Assembly (NCBI GenBank): GCA_963812525.1 | Contig: CAWEVL010000012.1 | Coordinates: 62,001-126,000, forward strand | From: Bog-756 sp963812525 | GTDB taxonomy: Bacteria; Actinomycetota; Acidimicrobiia; Acidimicrobiales; RAAP-2 | Length of the DNA: 64,000 bases | Direction: 5' to 3' | Shown: positions 34,926-43,975 of the stretch, piece after piece | How positions within the stretch are numbered: the first letter of the stretch is position 1 | Layout: every line of letters begins with the position of its first letter | Made by a program: the position numbers and the translations under genes | The notes under the pieces: model-generated | Database searches by the model: none | What the model saw: only the letters and a program-made list of their open reading frames with translations | Told to the model about the DNA's origin: nothing

Positions 34926-36911
34926 GTGTGGGGGGCCGAACAGCGACGTCGGGGCGGGCCGGCTCCGGCCGCCGGGGCGTCGGGCGCGGTGATCGCCGGT
35001 CGGCCCGAGGGGGTGCTGTCGGACGGCCCCGGGGTCCCCGGTCCGTCCCCGCCGGTCAAGCTGGTGGTCTGGGACCTCGACGACACCCTGTGGGAGGGCA
35101 CGCTCAGCGAGGGAGCGGTGACCCTGCCCCAGTGGCGGGTCGACCTGGTGCGCACCCTCAACCGGCGGGGCATCGTCAACTCGGTGTGCTCGAAGAACGA
35201 CCTCGACCGGGCCCGTACCGAACTGGAGCGGGTCGGCCTGTGGGACGAGCTGGTCTTCGCCCGGATCGACTGGACGCCCAAGGGTGGACGGGTGGCCCAG
35301 ATCGTGGCCGACGCCCAGCTGCGGCCCGAGCAGGTGCTGTTCATCGACGACCTCCCGCTCAACCGCGAGGAGGTGCGGCACGCGGTGCCCGGGATCCAGG
35401 TGGCCGGCCCCGAGATCATCGAGGGACTGCTGGACCGACCGCAGCTGGCCGGGAAGGACGATGGTCAGCTGACCCGGTTGGAGCAGTACCGGGTGCTCGA
35501 GCGCAAGCTCGTCGACCGGGTGGCCGCTTCCGGGTCCAACGAGGCGTTCCTCCGGTCCTGTGACATCCGGGTCGGGGTGTTCACCGACGCCGAGTCGGAG
35601 GCGGACCGCCTGTTCGAGCTGGTCAATCGCACCAACCAGCTCAACTTCACCAAGCGGCGACCCGACCGGGAGGCGTTCGACGCCCTGCTCGCCGACACCC
35701 GCCGGCGCACGGGCTACGTCCGGGTGCGGGACCGCTACGGCGACTACGGGATCTGCGGCTTCTACTCCCTCGACCCCGACGGGGGCCCGCTGTCCGACTT
35801 CCTGTTCTCGTGCCGGATTCTCAACATGGGGGTGGAGCAGTGGCTCTACGACCACCTCGGGCGTCCGCCGTTGGCCGTGGTCGGCGAGGTGGCGGCGTCG
35901 CCCGAGGGGCCGGCCCACGGGGAAGTGGACTGGATCACCCGGGACGACGCGGTGTTCGACGCCGACGCCCTGGCGCCCGGCGGTTGGTCGGCCATGGGGA
36001 CCGGGGTCGCCGGCCGGGGCCACCGGGTCCTGATGGTGGGGGGCTGCGATCTGACCACCGCCGAGCAGTTCCTCGGGGGGGACATCGCCACCGAGTTCTC
36101 CCACACCGGGCCGACCGGGGCCTTCATCTTCGTGGGCCACACCGAGACCCTCCGTCAGTCGGCCGAGGGGATCGACGACGACCAGCGGACCCTGGTCGAC
36201 CGGATCCCCTTCCTCGACCAACGGGTGTTCGCCTCGCCGGTCGTGGTCGACCCCGACTACGACGTGCTGGTCTACAGCGTGCTGACCGACTACACCCAGG
36301 GCCTGTACCGCCACCGTCGGCTGGGCCTGGTCGTCCCGTGGCACCAGTTCACCGTGGATGTCACCCAGCCCGACCAGTGGCCCGCCGTCGAGTACCGGTT
36401 CGCACGCGAGGGGATGGGCCGCCAATTCCTCGAGTGGTTCGCCGGGGAGTTCGAGTTCCTGGGCGGGGCCACCGTGGACCGCTTCCAGGAGAACATCCGC
36501 TGGCTGGCCCGGTCGATGCCGCCCGGGGCGCGGCTGATCCTGCTCAACGGGGCCGAGGTGCCCATCGAGCAGCCGAAGGAGCCCGATCGCTATCTCCACC
36601 ACCGGGTGATGAATGCCGCCCTGGACGAGGTGGTGGCCGAGCTCCCCAACGCGTCGGTCTGTGACGTCCGAGCCTTCGTGACCAGCCAGGACGACCTGCT
36701 GTCGGACATCCGGCACTACCGCCGCCACGTCTACCTGCGGATGGCCGAGGGGATCCGGGCCGCGGGCGAGGTCGGGCTCACCGTCGAGCCTCAGTCGTGG
36801 GCCTCGCGGGCCTTCGACCAGGTGTGGAGCTTCGCCGGACGGCGCCGGCTGGGGGCCCGACGGCTGTGGCGGCGCCTGCGGGGCATCGACCGGACCCGCA
36901 CCCTGCCGTAG
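34926..36911 (+). CDS. FkbH-like protein (HAD-IIIC phosphatase domain plus GNAT-like domain)
   Basis: About 661 residues. The HAD motif I is LVVWDLDDTLWEGTL (Asp52 and Asp54 from this start), followed by NSVCSKND and VLFIDDLPLNREEV, then RTNQLNFTKRR typical of the FkbH C-terminal acyltransferase-like domain (GDYGICGFYSL). The last 280 residues resemble an SGNH/GDSL-type extension (MVGGCDLTTAEQFLGG onward). FkbH proteins load glyceryl or similar units onto carriers; stand-alone ones occur in polysaccharide loci. The start is uncertain: GTG 34926 is used, but TTG 34812 with a TAAGCT element is possible. No carrier protein or PKS gene is nearby. Confidence 0.8.
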   Translation: MWGAEQRRRGGPAPAAGASGAVIAGRPEGVLSDGPGVPGPSPPVKLVVWDLDDTLWEGTLSEGAVTLPQWRVDLVRTLNRRGIVNSVCSKNDLDRARTELERVGLWDELVFARIDWTPKGGRVAQIVADAQLRPEQVLFIDDLPLNREEVRHAVPGIQVAGPEIIEGLLDRPQLAGKDDGQLTRLEQYRVLERKLVDRVAASGSNEAFLRSCDIRVGVFTDAESEADRLFELVNRTNQLNFTKRRPDREAFDALLADTRRRTGYVRVRDRYGDYGICGFYSLDPDGGPLSDFLFSCRILNMGVEQWLYDHLGRPPLAVVGEVAASPEGPAHGEVDWITRDDAVFDADALAPGGWSAMGTGVAGRGHRVLMVGGCDLTTAEQFLGGDIATEFSHTGPTGAFIFVGHTETLRQSAEGIDDDQRTLVDRIPFLDQRVFASPVVVDPDYDVLVYSVLTDYTQGLYRHRRLGLVVPWHQFTVDVTQPDQWPAVEYRFAREGMGRQFLEWFAGEFEFLGGATVDRFQENIRWLARSMPPGARLILLNGAEVPIEQPKEPDRYLHHRVMNAALDEVVAELPNASVCDVRAFVTSQDDLLSDIRHYRRHVYLRMAEGIRAAGEVGLTVEPQSWASRAFDQVWSFAGRRRLGARRLWRRLRGIDRTRTLP

Positions 36912-36946
36912 CTCGCGGCGACCCTGGCCGATCCCGACGGATCCGA

Positions 36947-38290
36947 CTACGAGGCGTGGGCCGGTTCGGTCAGGACCAGGCCCCGACTGTTGGCCATGGC
37001 CACGGCGGCCAGCTGGGACCGGACGCCCAGCTTGCGGAGGACCGAACGGATGTGGGAGCGCACCGTGGCCAGGGACACCACCAGCTCGTCGGCGATCTCC
37101 TGGGCCGAACGGCCGGCCGTCAGGAAGTAGAGGACCCGACGCTCGCTGGAGGTCAGGAGCAGGAGGGACTGGAGGGGCGACGGCAGGTGGCTGTGGTGCC
37201 GGCCCATCGTCCGGTCGCTGCCGAGCGAGCCCGACCGGCTGAGTTCGAGGAGCTCGGTGGGGAGGGCGTTGAGGTCGAACAGGACGTAGGCCCCCTGGTC
37301 GAGGCAGCCGGCCAGGGCCCCGGCCCCGGCCCCGGCACTCACGGCCAGGACCTCGATGCCGAGCGAGCGGTAGGCTCCGACCAGCCGGGCCGGAACCGAC
37401 CAGGTGCTCGAAGCCCAGGTGGAGTGGGTGCCGGCCGGCTCGGAGGCCACCATGAGGACCACCAGGTCGAGGCCCACGCCGTCGATCTCGGTGACCACGC
37501 AGGCCTCACCGGTGAGGGAGATCACCCCGGCCCGGTAGCCCAGGCGCTCGGCCAGGGTGGTGGTGGCCAGCGCCGCCAGGCCCGGCGAGCCGGAGGCGGT
37601 CGGGTCGGGATCCACCACCAGCACGGCACCCAGCGGGTGGTCCCCGTTCGGCCGGTGGTCGTCGTGGCGGGTGCCGTAGCCGGCCAGCCGTCGGGTGGAG
37701 TAGCGGATGACCGTGCGGTGGCGGAGTCGGGCGGTGGGTCCCCCGGGCACCGGGGGACGCAGGGCCAGGGGTACGAGGGCGTCCGGCGGCGGGCCGCCGT
37801 CCAGCACGCGCTCGACGGTGACCACGGTGGTCGAGGGGATGGCGCCGATCCGGGGCCGCCGGGATCCGTTGCCGTTGACCTGGCCGTTCCGCGTGATCCC
37901 CACCCCGGGGTGGCGCAGGGAGGTGGCCGACGGGTGGTCGCCGGGATCCGGACGGTCGCCGACCAGGCCCTGGCCCACGGCGCGGGCCAACCGCTCGCCC
38001 AGCACCCGGGGGGTGACCACGTCGGCGTCGGGGCCGAAGGCGATGGCGATCCGGGACACGCCGTAGGGGCAGACCCGGTCGTCGGACCGCACCGCCTGCT
38101 CGAGGTTGGTCAGGGCTCGACCGAGGACCGCCGACCACTCCGGGGACACTCCACCGTCGGGGTCCGGAGCGCCGTTGCCTCCGGTCGGGCGGAGGTCGAC
38201 ATGCGCGACGGTCCTGGCTGCCGGGCCACCCGACGGCGCGGGGTGGGCGGCGGTGTCCCCTCGTGCAGTGCTGCCTCTGTTGGTCGACAT
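36947..38290 (-). CDS. LuxR-type HTH regulator with a degenerate GGDEF-like N-terminal region
   Basis: A 447-residue regulator. The C-terminal GerE/LuxR helix-turn-helix is clear: LTSSERRVLYFLTAGRSAQEIADEL, then SLATVRSHIRSVLRKLGVRS. The N-terminal part contains SDDRVCPYGVSRIAIAFGP followed by GERLARAVGQG, which looks like a GGDEF domain whose active motif has become PYGVSR, so it should not make c-di-GMP; this reading is tentative. A middle domain (VISLTGEACVVTEIDGVGL) looks sensory. ATG 38290 has a GGGGGA ribosome site; GTG 38305 is an alternative. It may regulate the surrounding glycan genes (inference). Confidence 0.75.
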   Translation of the reverse strand: MSTNRGSTARGDTAAHPAPSGGPAARTVAHVDLRPTGGNGAPDPDGGVSPEWSAVLGRALTNLEQAVRSDDRVCPYGVSRIAIAFGPDADVVTPRVLGERLARAVGQGLVGDRPDPGDHPSATSLRHPGVGITRNGQVNGNGSRRPRIGAIPSTTVVTVERVLDGGPPPDALVPLALRPPVPGGPTARLRHRTVIRYSTRRLAGYGTRHDDHRPNGDHPLGAVLVVDPDPTASGSPGLAALATTTLAERLGYRAGVISLTGEACVVTEIDGVGLDLVVLMVASEPAGTHSTWASSTWSVPARLVGAYRSLGIEVLAVSAGAGAGALAGCLDQGAYVLFDLNALPTELLELSRSGSLGSDRTMGRHHSHLPSPLQSLLLLTSSERRVLYFLTAGRSAQEIADELVVSLATVRSHIRSVLRKLGVRSQLAAVAMANSRGLVLTEPAHAS

Positions 38291-38439
38291 GTTCCCCCGG
38301 TTCACCGCCCGTTCTGTCTCAACGGCACAAGGCCTGGCCCCGCGGTGACACCCCTGCTCCCCCGTAATCTACGGCCTCGGACACCGGTTGGGCAAGGGCC
38401 GCATCATCATCTTTGATGACGCGGCCCCGCCGGCCCGCC

Positions 38440-39087
38440 TCAGCCGCCCTCGTTCCGGACCGATGGCGTCGGCGCGGTCCTGAGCGCCGGGGGCAGCCAC
38501 CGTCCGAGCTCGTGGAGGTGGAACACGCCGTCGACCAGCAGCACGACCCCCACGCCGAACACCGCACCGCCGAGGGCGTCGGTGGGGAAGTGCCATCGGA
38601 GCCCGGTCACGGCCGCGGCCATGGCCCCGGTGGCCAGCGCGCCGAGGATCCCGACCACCACCCGGATCCGGCCCGACGTGGCCAGGGTCAGGGCCGCGGC
38701 CACGGCGGCCACGTTGGTGACGTTGCCCGACGGGTAGCTGAGCACTCCGTCGAGGTGCCGCCCCACCAGGGGTTTGAACGCCAGCTCGACCAGCGCCGCG
38801 GCCAAGGGTGGCCCGCAGAGGCAGGCCAGGGCCCGCAGGCGGTCCCGTCGGACGGCCAGCGCGGTGGCCAACAGGGTCCCGAGCACCAGGACCACCGGGT
38901 CCCCGAGCTTGACGATGCGGACCAGGGCCCCCTGGTCGGGGGTCCGGGCGACGGCGGAGAATCCCCAGCGGTCGAGGAGGTCGGCGGCCGGGTGGAGCCC
39001 GACGACCACGCCACCCAGCACCGCCAGTCCGACCAGGACGGTGCCGGCCACCAGCGTGCGGTGGGCCGCGGGACCGGCTCCGGTCAC
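38440..39087 (-). CDS. PAP2-superfamily membrane phosphatase
   Basis: About 215 residues with roughly five to six hydrophobic segments. The phosphatase triad is FKPLVGR (C1), LSYPSGN (C2, with PSGN in place of the common PSGH) and GLRWHFPTDALGG (C3 with the catalytic His). Such enzymes dephosphorylate lipid phosphates such as undecaprenyl pyrophosphate. GTG 39087 is the first standard in-frame start, 44 nt after the epimerase stop; the frame stays open upstream to that stop, so a rarer codon may be used. It is probably co-transcribed with the epimerase. Confidence 0.78.
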   Translation of the reverse strand: MTGAGPAAHRTLVAGTVLVGLAVLGGVVVGLHPAADLLDRWGFSAVARTPDQGALVRIVKLGDPVVLVLGTLLATALAVRRDRLRALACLCGPPLAAALVELAFKPLVGRHLDGVLSYPSGNVTNVAAVAAALTLATSGRIRVVVGILGALATGAMAAAVTGLRWHFPTDALGGAVFGVGVVLLVDGVFHLHELGRWLPPALRTAPTPSVRNEGG

Positions 39088-39131
39088 CTCGGGGTCGTCC
39101 TGCCCCGGGGCGGGTGCGGCGTCGACCGAGC

Positions 39132-40068
39132 TCAGGGCCCCTCCCGGAACCAGGCCACCGTGGCCTCCAGTCCCGCCTGCAGCCCCACCGGTTGGACGTC
39201 GGGGAACAGCTCGTGGAGTCGGGTGGTGTCGGCCTGGGAGTCGCGCACATCGCCGGCCCGGGGCTCGGTGTGCGCTCTCGGGAGCGGCCGGTCCAGGATG
39301 CCCTCCAGCAGCGTGATGAGCTCCAGCAGGGAGACCCGGGTCCCGAAGGCCAGGTTGACCGGCCCCGACGAGGTCACCTGCCGGAGGACCGCATCGGTGA
39401 GGACCCCGGCCACGGTCCCGACGTAGGTGAAGTCCCGGGTCTGGAGGCCGTCGCCGTGGACCGGGACGGGCTCGTCGCGGAGGGCGGCGGCCAGGAACGA
39501 GGGCACCACGGCGGCATAGGCGTGATCGGCGGCCTGCAGGGGACCGAAGACGTTGAAGAACCGGAAGGCCAGGACGGGCAGGCCGAAGGAGTGGCCGTAG
39601 GCCAGGGTGGCCGCCTCGGCGGCCAGCTTGCCGGCGGCGTAGGGGCTGACCGGCAGGGTGGCCATGTCCTCCCGCTTGGGCAGGGCCGGATTGGCGCCGT
39701 AGACCGACGACGACGAGGCCGTCACCACCTGGGCCCCACCGGCCCGCCGGGCCGCCTCCAGGACCTCCATGGTCCCGGTGGCGTTGGTCAGATGGCTGGC
39801 CATGGGATCGGTCAGGGAGCGCGGGACCGAGGGCCGGGCGGCCAGGTGGACCACGGCGGCGCTCCCGGCGAACACCCGGTCGAGGAGGGCGGCGTCGAGG
39901 ATGGACCCCTCGACCAGGGTCACGCCGTCGGCACCCTCCAGATTGGTGCGCCGCCCGGTGGACAGATCGTCCAGGGCCACCACCTCGGCCGATCTCGGGC
40001 CGGGCGGCCAGGGCCCGGCACAGGTTGGCGCCGATGAACCCGGCCCCGCCCGTCACCACGACTTTCAT
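39132..40068 (-). CDS. NAD-dependent nucleotide-sugar epimerase (GalE-like), with a +1 frameshift near 39989
   Basis: The N-terminus MKVVVTGGAGFIGANLCRAL gives the Rossmann motif. The frame then shifts after ARPEIG at 39987-39990; removing one base continues EVVALDDLSTGRRTNLEG and the rest of the extended-SDR fold. The catalytic blocks are VTASSSSVYG, SPYAAGKLAAEA and RFFNVFGPLQ, and TRDFTYVGTVAGVL lies near the C-terminus. The repaired length is 311 residues, normal for UDP-glucose or UDP-GlcNAc 4-epimerases. It is the first of several nucleotide-sugar genes in the locus. The precise sugar is not decided by sequence. Confidence 0.82.
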
Positions 40069-40166
40069 CCCCGGTCGACCCCGGTGTCGCCTGGTCGTCC
40101 GGCCCCGTCACGCGGGCCGGCAGCGATCCCCGTGGGTAGCCGGCTTGCTCGGTGCACCGGCGGAGA

Positions 40167-41435
40167 CTACAACCGTTCGACGGTCGGGCCGCTCAATCGA
40201 TTCCGGGTGTCCAGGAGGTAGCCGGCGTGCTGTCGGACCAGGTCGTAGTCGAAGGCGTCGTGGTCGGTGACGAGCACCACCCCGTGGGCCGACGAGAGCT
40301 CCTCGGCGGTGAGCTCGACCAGCGGGTAGGGCACCGCGTCGCCCGGGAGGTGGGGGTCGACCACCCGCACCTCGGCCCCGAGGGAGGCCAGGGCCTGGGC
40401 GATGACCGTGCCCGGGGCCTCGCGGGCGTCGCCGGTGTTTCGCTTGTAGGCCAGGCCGAGCAGCAGGATCCGGGACCCGTTGATCGTCCGGCCCAACCGG
40501 TTGAAGGCCAGGAGCAGCCGGCGGACCACGTAGTCGGGCATGTGCTCGTTGACGTCGTTGGCCAGCTCGACGAAGCGGAAGGGCTGGCCGAGCGTGCGCC
40601 GGACCTTCCACGAGAGGTAGCTGGGGTCGATGGGCAGGCAGTGCCCGCCCACCCCGGGCCCCGGGGTGAACCGCAGGTAGCCGAACGGCTTGGTGGTGGC
40701 GGCGTCGATGGCCTCCCAGACGTCGATGCCCAGCTCGGCGGCGAACATGGCCAGCTCGTTGACCAGGGCGATGTTGACATGCCGGAAGGTGTTCTCGAGG
40801 AGCTTGGTCAGCTCCGCCTCGCGGGTGCCCGACACGGGGACGGTCCGGTCCACGATGCGGTCGTAGAAGGCCCGGACGGCGGTCAGGGAGGCGTCGTCGA
40901 TGCCCGAGACCACCTTCGGAGTGTTCTCCAGCCGCCACTCGGGGTTGCCGGGGTCGATCCGTTCGGGGCTGTACCCGAGGTGGAAGTCACGGCCGGCGAG
41001 CAGCCCCGAGCCGTCCTCCAGGATCGGTCCGACCAGCTCCTCGGTGGTGCCGGGATAGCTGGTCGACTCCAGCACCACCGTCCCCCCGGGCCGCAGGTGG
41101 CCGGAAAGGAGGGCGGCGGCGTCCTCGATGTAGGAGAGATTGGGTACCCCCTCGGCCAGGGGGGTGGGCACGTCGATGACGGCCACGTCGAACCCGGCGA
41201 TCCGGTCCGGGTCGGCGGTGGGCTGGTAGCGGCCGGTGGCCAGCGCCCCGGCCAGTCGCCGGTCGCTGATGTCCTCGACGTAGGAGCTGCCGGCGGCGAG
41301 TTGCTTGACCCGGTGGCCGTCCAGGTCGAACCCGATCACGTCGAATCCGGCGTCCACCGCCCGCAGGGCCAGCGGCAGCCCGACGTACCCCTGGCCCACC
41401 ACGACGAGCCGGACCGGCCCGTCGCCCGGGTTCAC
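40167..41435 (-). CDS. UDP-N-acetyl-hexosamine 6-dehydrogenase (WbpA/TviB-type nucleotide-sugar dehydrogenase)
   Basis: A 422-residue UDP-sugar dehydrogenase. It has the NAD motif VVGQGYVGLPLALRAVDAG, VDVPTP-like VIDVPTPLAEGVPNL, LESTSYPGTTEE, GYSPERIDPGN and the catalytic Cys266 in GPGVGGHCLPIDP. SPERIDPGN and GGHCLPIDPSYLSWK are typical of the UDP-GlcNAc/GalNAc branch rather than UDP-glucose. It oxidises C6 twice to a uronate, providing an acidic amino sugar. It starts with GTG at 41435. The epimerase lies 98 nt downstream on the same strand. Confidence 0.88.
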   Translation of the reverse strand: MNPGDGPVRLVVVGQGYVGLPLALRAVDAGFDVIGFDLDGHRVKQLAAGSSYVEDISDRRLAGALATGRYQPTADPDRIAGFDVAVIDVPTPLAEGVPNLSYIEDAAALLSGHLRPGGTVVLESTSYPGTTEELVGPILEDGSGLLAGRDFHLGYSPERIDPGNPEWRLENTPKVVSGIDDASLTAVRAFYDRIVDRTVPVSGTREAELTKLLENTFRHVNIALVNELAMFAAELGIDVWEAIDAATTKPFGYLRFTPGPGVGGHCLPIDPSYLSWKVRRTLGQPFRFVELANDVNEHMPDYVVRRLLLAFNRLGRTINGSRILLLGLAYKRNTGDAREAPGTVIAQALASLGAEVRVVDPHLPGDAVPYPLVELTAEELSSAHGVVLVTDHDAFDYDLVRQHAGYLLDTRNRLSGPTVERL

Positions 41436-41566
41436 TCGGCGACGCCCGGGCGGCGGCTCACGCCGGGACCTGCTGGGCGCTGGCCGACGGCTCCGGCCGG
41501 CTGGCGGCCCCGGGCCCGGCGTCGTGGTCGGCGGCCACCGGTCGTCCGTCGGCTACCGGGTCCTCG

Positions 41567-43534
41567 TCATCGGCGGTCGCTCCGCCCGTCCCGGGGCGCC
41601 TCGGCGTGACGCAGGGTCCCGACCGAGAAGAGCAGCTCCTTGACCACCTCGGCGTCGCGGCGGGCCACGGCCTCCCGCAGTCGGTCGAGACCGTCGGCGA
41701 ACTGCTCCTCGGGCGCGGTGATGGGGATGAGCTGGTTGATGTAGGGGTGGTAGGTGGTGAGGATGGACTCCTCGGGCGTCCGGAGCTCCTCGTCCAGCTT
41801 CTCGCCGGGCCGCATGCCGACGATCTCGATGGGGATGTCGGTGCCGACTTGGTAGCCGGAGAGTCGGATCATCCGCTCGGCCAGGTCCAGGATCCGGACC
41901 GGTTCACCCATCTCCAGCATGAAGACCTCCCCGCCGCCGTCGGACAGGACCGAGGACTCCAGCACCAGCTGGACGGCCTCCTCCACGCTCATGAAGAACC
42001 GGGTCATCCGCTCGTCGGTGACGGTGACCGGCCCCCCGTTGGCGATCTGCCGGGTGAACGTCGGGATGACGCTGCCCCGGCTGCCCAGCACGTTGCCGAA
42101 CCGAACCGTGCAGTACGAGGCGCCGCACGGGGCACGGGACAGCACGATCTGCTCGGCGATGCGCTTGGACGCCCCCATCACGCTGGAGGGCCGCACCGCC
42201 TTGTCCGTCGAGATCTGGACGAACCGCTGGACCCCGACGCCGTTGGCCGCGGCCACCACGTTGAGGGTCCCGAACACGTTGGTCGACGCCGCCTCGACGG
42301 GGTGGCGTTCGAGCACCGGCACGTGCTTGTGGGCGGCCGCATGGAAGACGACCTCGGGACGGTACCGGTTGAAGGCGTCGACTACGGCCGAGCGGTTGGT
42401 GATGTCGACCAGCGCCTGCTCGCACTGGATGGGGACGGTGGCCGCGGTGTCGTGCAGGTGGGTCTCGTCGTGGTCCAGGAGGACCAGGAGGTCCGGGTTG
42501 AGCTCGGCCACCTGGCGGCAGATCTCCGAGCCGATGGAGCCGCCGGCCCCGGTGACCAGCACCCGCCGGCCCTCGAGCGAGCGTCGCACCGTGGCCAGGT
42601 CGATCGGCACCGGTTTGCGGCCCAGCAGGTCCTCGATCCGGGGCTCCCGGGCCGCCCGCAGTGAGGGCAGGGTACGGCTCCCGTCGACCAGGTGGCTCAC
42701 CCCGGGCAGGACCTTCATGGTCAGCCCGGCGGTCTCGCAGGCCTGGAGGACCCGCTCCACGGTCTCCGGCGCCGGATTGGGAATGGCCAGCAGGACCTGC
42801 TGGAGGGTGTAGCGGGCCGAGGCCTCGGGGATGTCGTCGATCGAGCCCACCACCGGCACCCCGACCATGGACAGGCCGTGGGCCCGGCTGTCGTCGTCGA
42901 ACACGGCCACCGGGACCAGGCCGGCCCCGGGGCTGCGCAGCATCTCCCGGATGGCGGCGGCCCCGGCGTCCCGGCTGCCCACCACGGCCACCCGGAGGCC
43001 GACCCGTCTGGCCCCCCGCTGCCAGGCGAACAGCCGGGAGTGGAAGCGGAGGACACCCATGCCCATGGTGGCGAACATGCATCCCACGACGATGACGGTG
43101 ACCGGGACGTGCTCGAACCCGTACCGCTTGCCCACTGGGTACAGCACCACCAGGACGCACACCACCACGGCGGCCGACAGGATCAGCTGGCGGGCCTCCT
43201 CCACGCCGGCGTGGCGCCACATCCGGCCGTAGAGCCCGAAGATGTGGTTGGCCACCAGGGTGACGACCAGGGCCACGGCCAGGAAGGCGGCCAGGTGCTG
43301 CCAGTACAGCCCGGGGGCCTTGTCCCGGAAGTAGGTGACCTGGGCCAGGCTGTACCCGGCAACGATACAGATGGCGTCGAGCAGGGTGAACACCAGACGG
43401 GACCGGACCCGGCTGGCCCGGACGGCCATGTTCCGCTTGCCCCCGTCGAGGGGAGGGTCGGCGGCAGCGCCCTCGAACCCGCCGCCCATCCCCGGTTCGC
43501 TCCCGAATCCTTCGCTCGGATCAGATCCGTCCAT
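41567..43534 (-). CDS. Membrane-bound nucleotide-sugar 4,6-dehydratase (CapD/PglF/WbpM-like)
   Basis: A 655-residue protein. The N-terminal membrane part has about four TM segments (LVFTLLDAICIVAGYSLAQV onward), then a CoA-binding-like domain (VGLRVAVVGSRDAGAAAI). The SDR domain has VLVTGAGGSIGSEICRQV, HAAAHKHVPVLERHP, ISTDKAVRPSSVMGASKR and EMGEPVRILDLAERMI. The catalytic site is the WbpM type, with SxxxMGASK replacing YxxxK. These enzymes open routes to QuiNAc, FucNAc or bacillosamine. ATG 43534 is preferred because a GGGGG site precedes it; GTG 43576 is also in frame. Confidence 0.9.
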   Translation of the reverse strand: MDGSDPSEGFGSEPGMGGGFEGAAADPPLDGGKRNMAVRASRVRSRLVFTLLDAICIVAGYSLAQVTYFRDKAPGLYWQHLAAFLAVALVVTLVANHIFGLYGRMWRHAGVEEARQLILSAAVVVCVLVVLYPVGKRYGFEHVPVTVIVVGCMFATMGMGVLRFHSRLFAWQRGARRVGLRVAVVGSRDAGAAAIREMLRSPGAGLVPVAVFDDDSRAHGLSMVGVPVVGSIDDIPEASARYTLQQVLLAIPNPAPETVERVLQACETAGLTMKVLPGVSHLVDGSRTLPSLRAAREPRIEDLLGRKPVPIDLATVRRSLEGRRVLVTGAGGSIGSEICRQVAELNPDLLVLLDHDETHLHDTAATVPIQCEQALVDITNRSAVVDAFNRYRPEVVFHAAAHKHVPVLERHPVEAASTNVFGTLNVVAAANGVGVQRFVQISTDKAVRPSSVMGASKRIAEQIVLSRAPCGASYCTVRFGNVLGSRGSVIPTFTRQIANGGPVTVTDERMTRFFMSVEEAVQLVLESSVLSDGGGEVFMLEMGEPVRILDLAERMIRLSGYQVGTDIPIEIVGMRPGEKLDEELRTPEESILTTYHPYINQLIPITAPEEQFADGLDRLREAVARRDAEVVKELLFSVGTLRHAEAPRDGRSDRR

Positions 43535-43912
43535 GCAACAGCCCCCACTTGGCCAAAAGTCCCGACCGCTCTCCACCCAAGCGCATTACCTTCGAACTGC
43601 ACACCGCCGGTGCCGTCGGTTCCCGCCAACCGGCTCCGGTCCTGTCCGAATCTCCCCCTACTCCTGTGCGATACCCACCCCCCATGACGACTGCCCCCTG
43701 ACGAGTGGATCCCACCCCGACCTCGAGGTGGTGCGACCCATTCTGTCATCCCCCCCGGCGAGCTGCTCCCAACACAGTTCTGCGGTTGGCCGAGGCCCCA
43801 TCGGGGACCTTGGACAAGCTGGTGTGAGGTTACCGATCGCTTAGTGTTGCGACCATCCCCAATATTGGGTATCGGGCCGTCGCACCCCCCGGGTCGAGCA
43901 ACATTGGCGCTG
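43535..43912. other. Intergenic regulatory region upstream of the chain-length gene
   Basis: About 440 bp separate the divergent dehydratase and Wzc-like genes. The region has noticeably lower GC than its surroundings, especially 43600-43700 and 43840-43940, and no credible gene. It contains a perfect 12-bp palindrome at 43858-43869 and a sigma-70-like promoter at 43913-43940. Confidence 0.6.
43858..43869. promoter_or_regulatory. Perfect 12-bp palindrome CCCAATATTGGG, possible operator
   Basis: A perfect inverted repeat with no spacer, about 45 bp before the putative -35 of the Wzc-like gene, in an AT-enriched stretch. It could bind a dimeric regulator. Inference only. Confidence 0.35.
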
Positions 43913-43940
43913 TTCAGAGGCCAGTGCGGCGGTATATGAT
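43913..43940 (+). promoter_or_regulatory. Sigma-70-type promoter of the Wzc-like gene
   Basis: TTCAGA at 43913-43918, a 16-nt spacer and TATGAT at 43935-43940, giving a short leader with a GGGAG ribosome site before ATG 43976. Confidence 0.45.
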
Positions 43941-43975
43941 CACCCGTCTACGTTGGGCAGGGAGTGGGAGTCGCG

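Noticed and set aside
34926..36911. Polyketide or non-ribosomal peptide cluster, suggested by FkbH and the AMP-ligase at 9447
   Set aside because: No carrier, ketosynthase or condensation domain is present and the two genes are 24 kb apart among unrelated functions.
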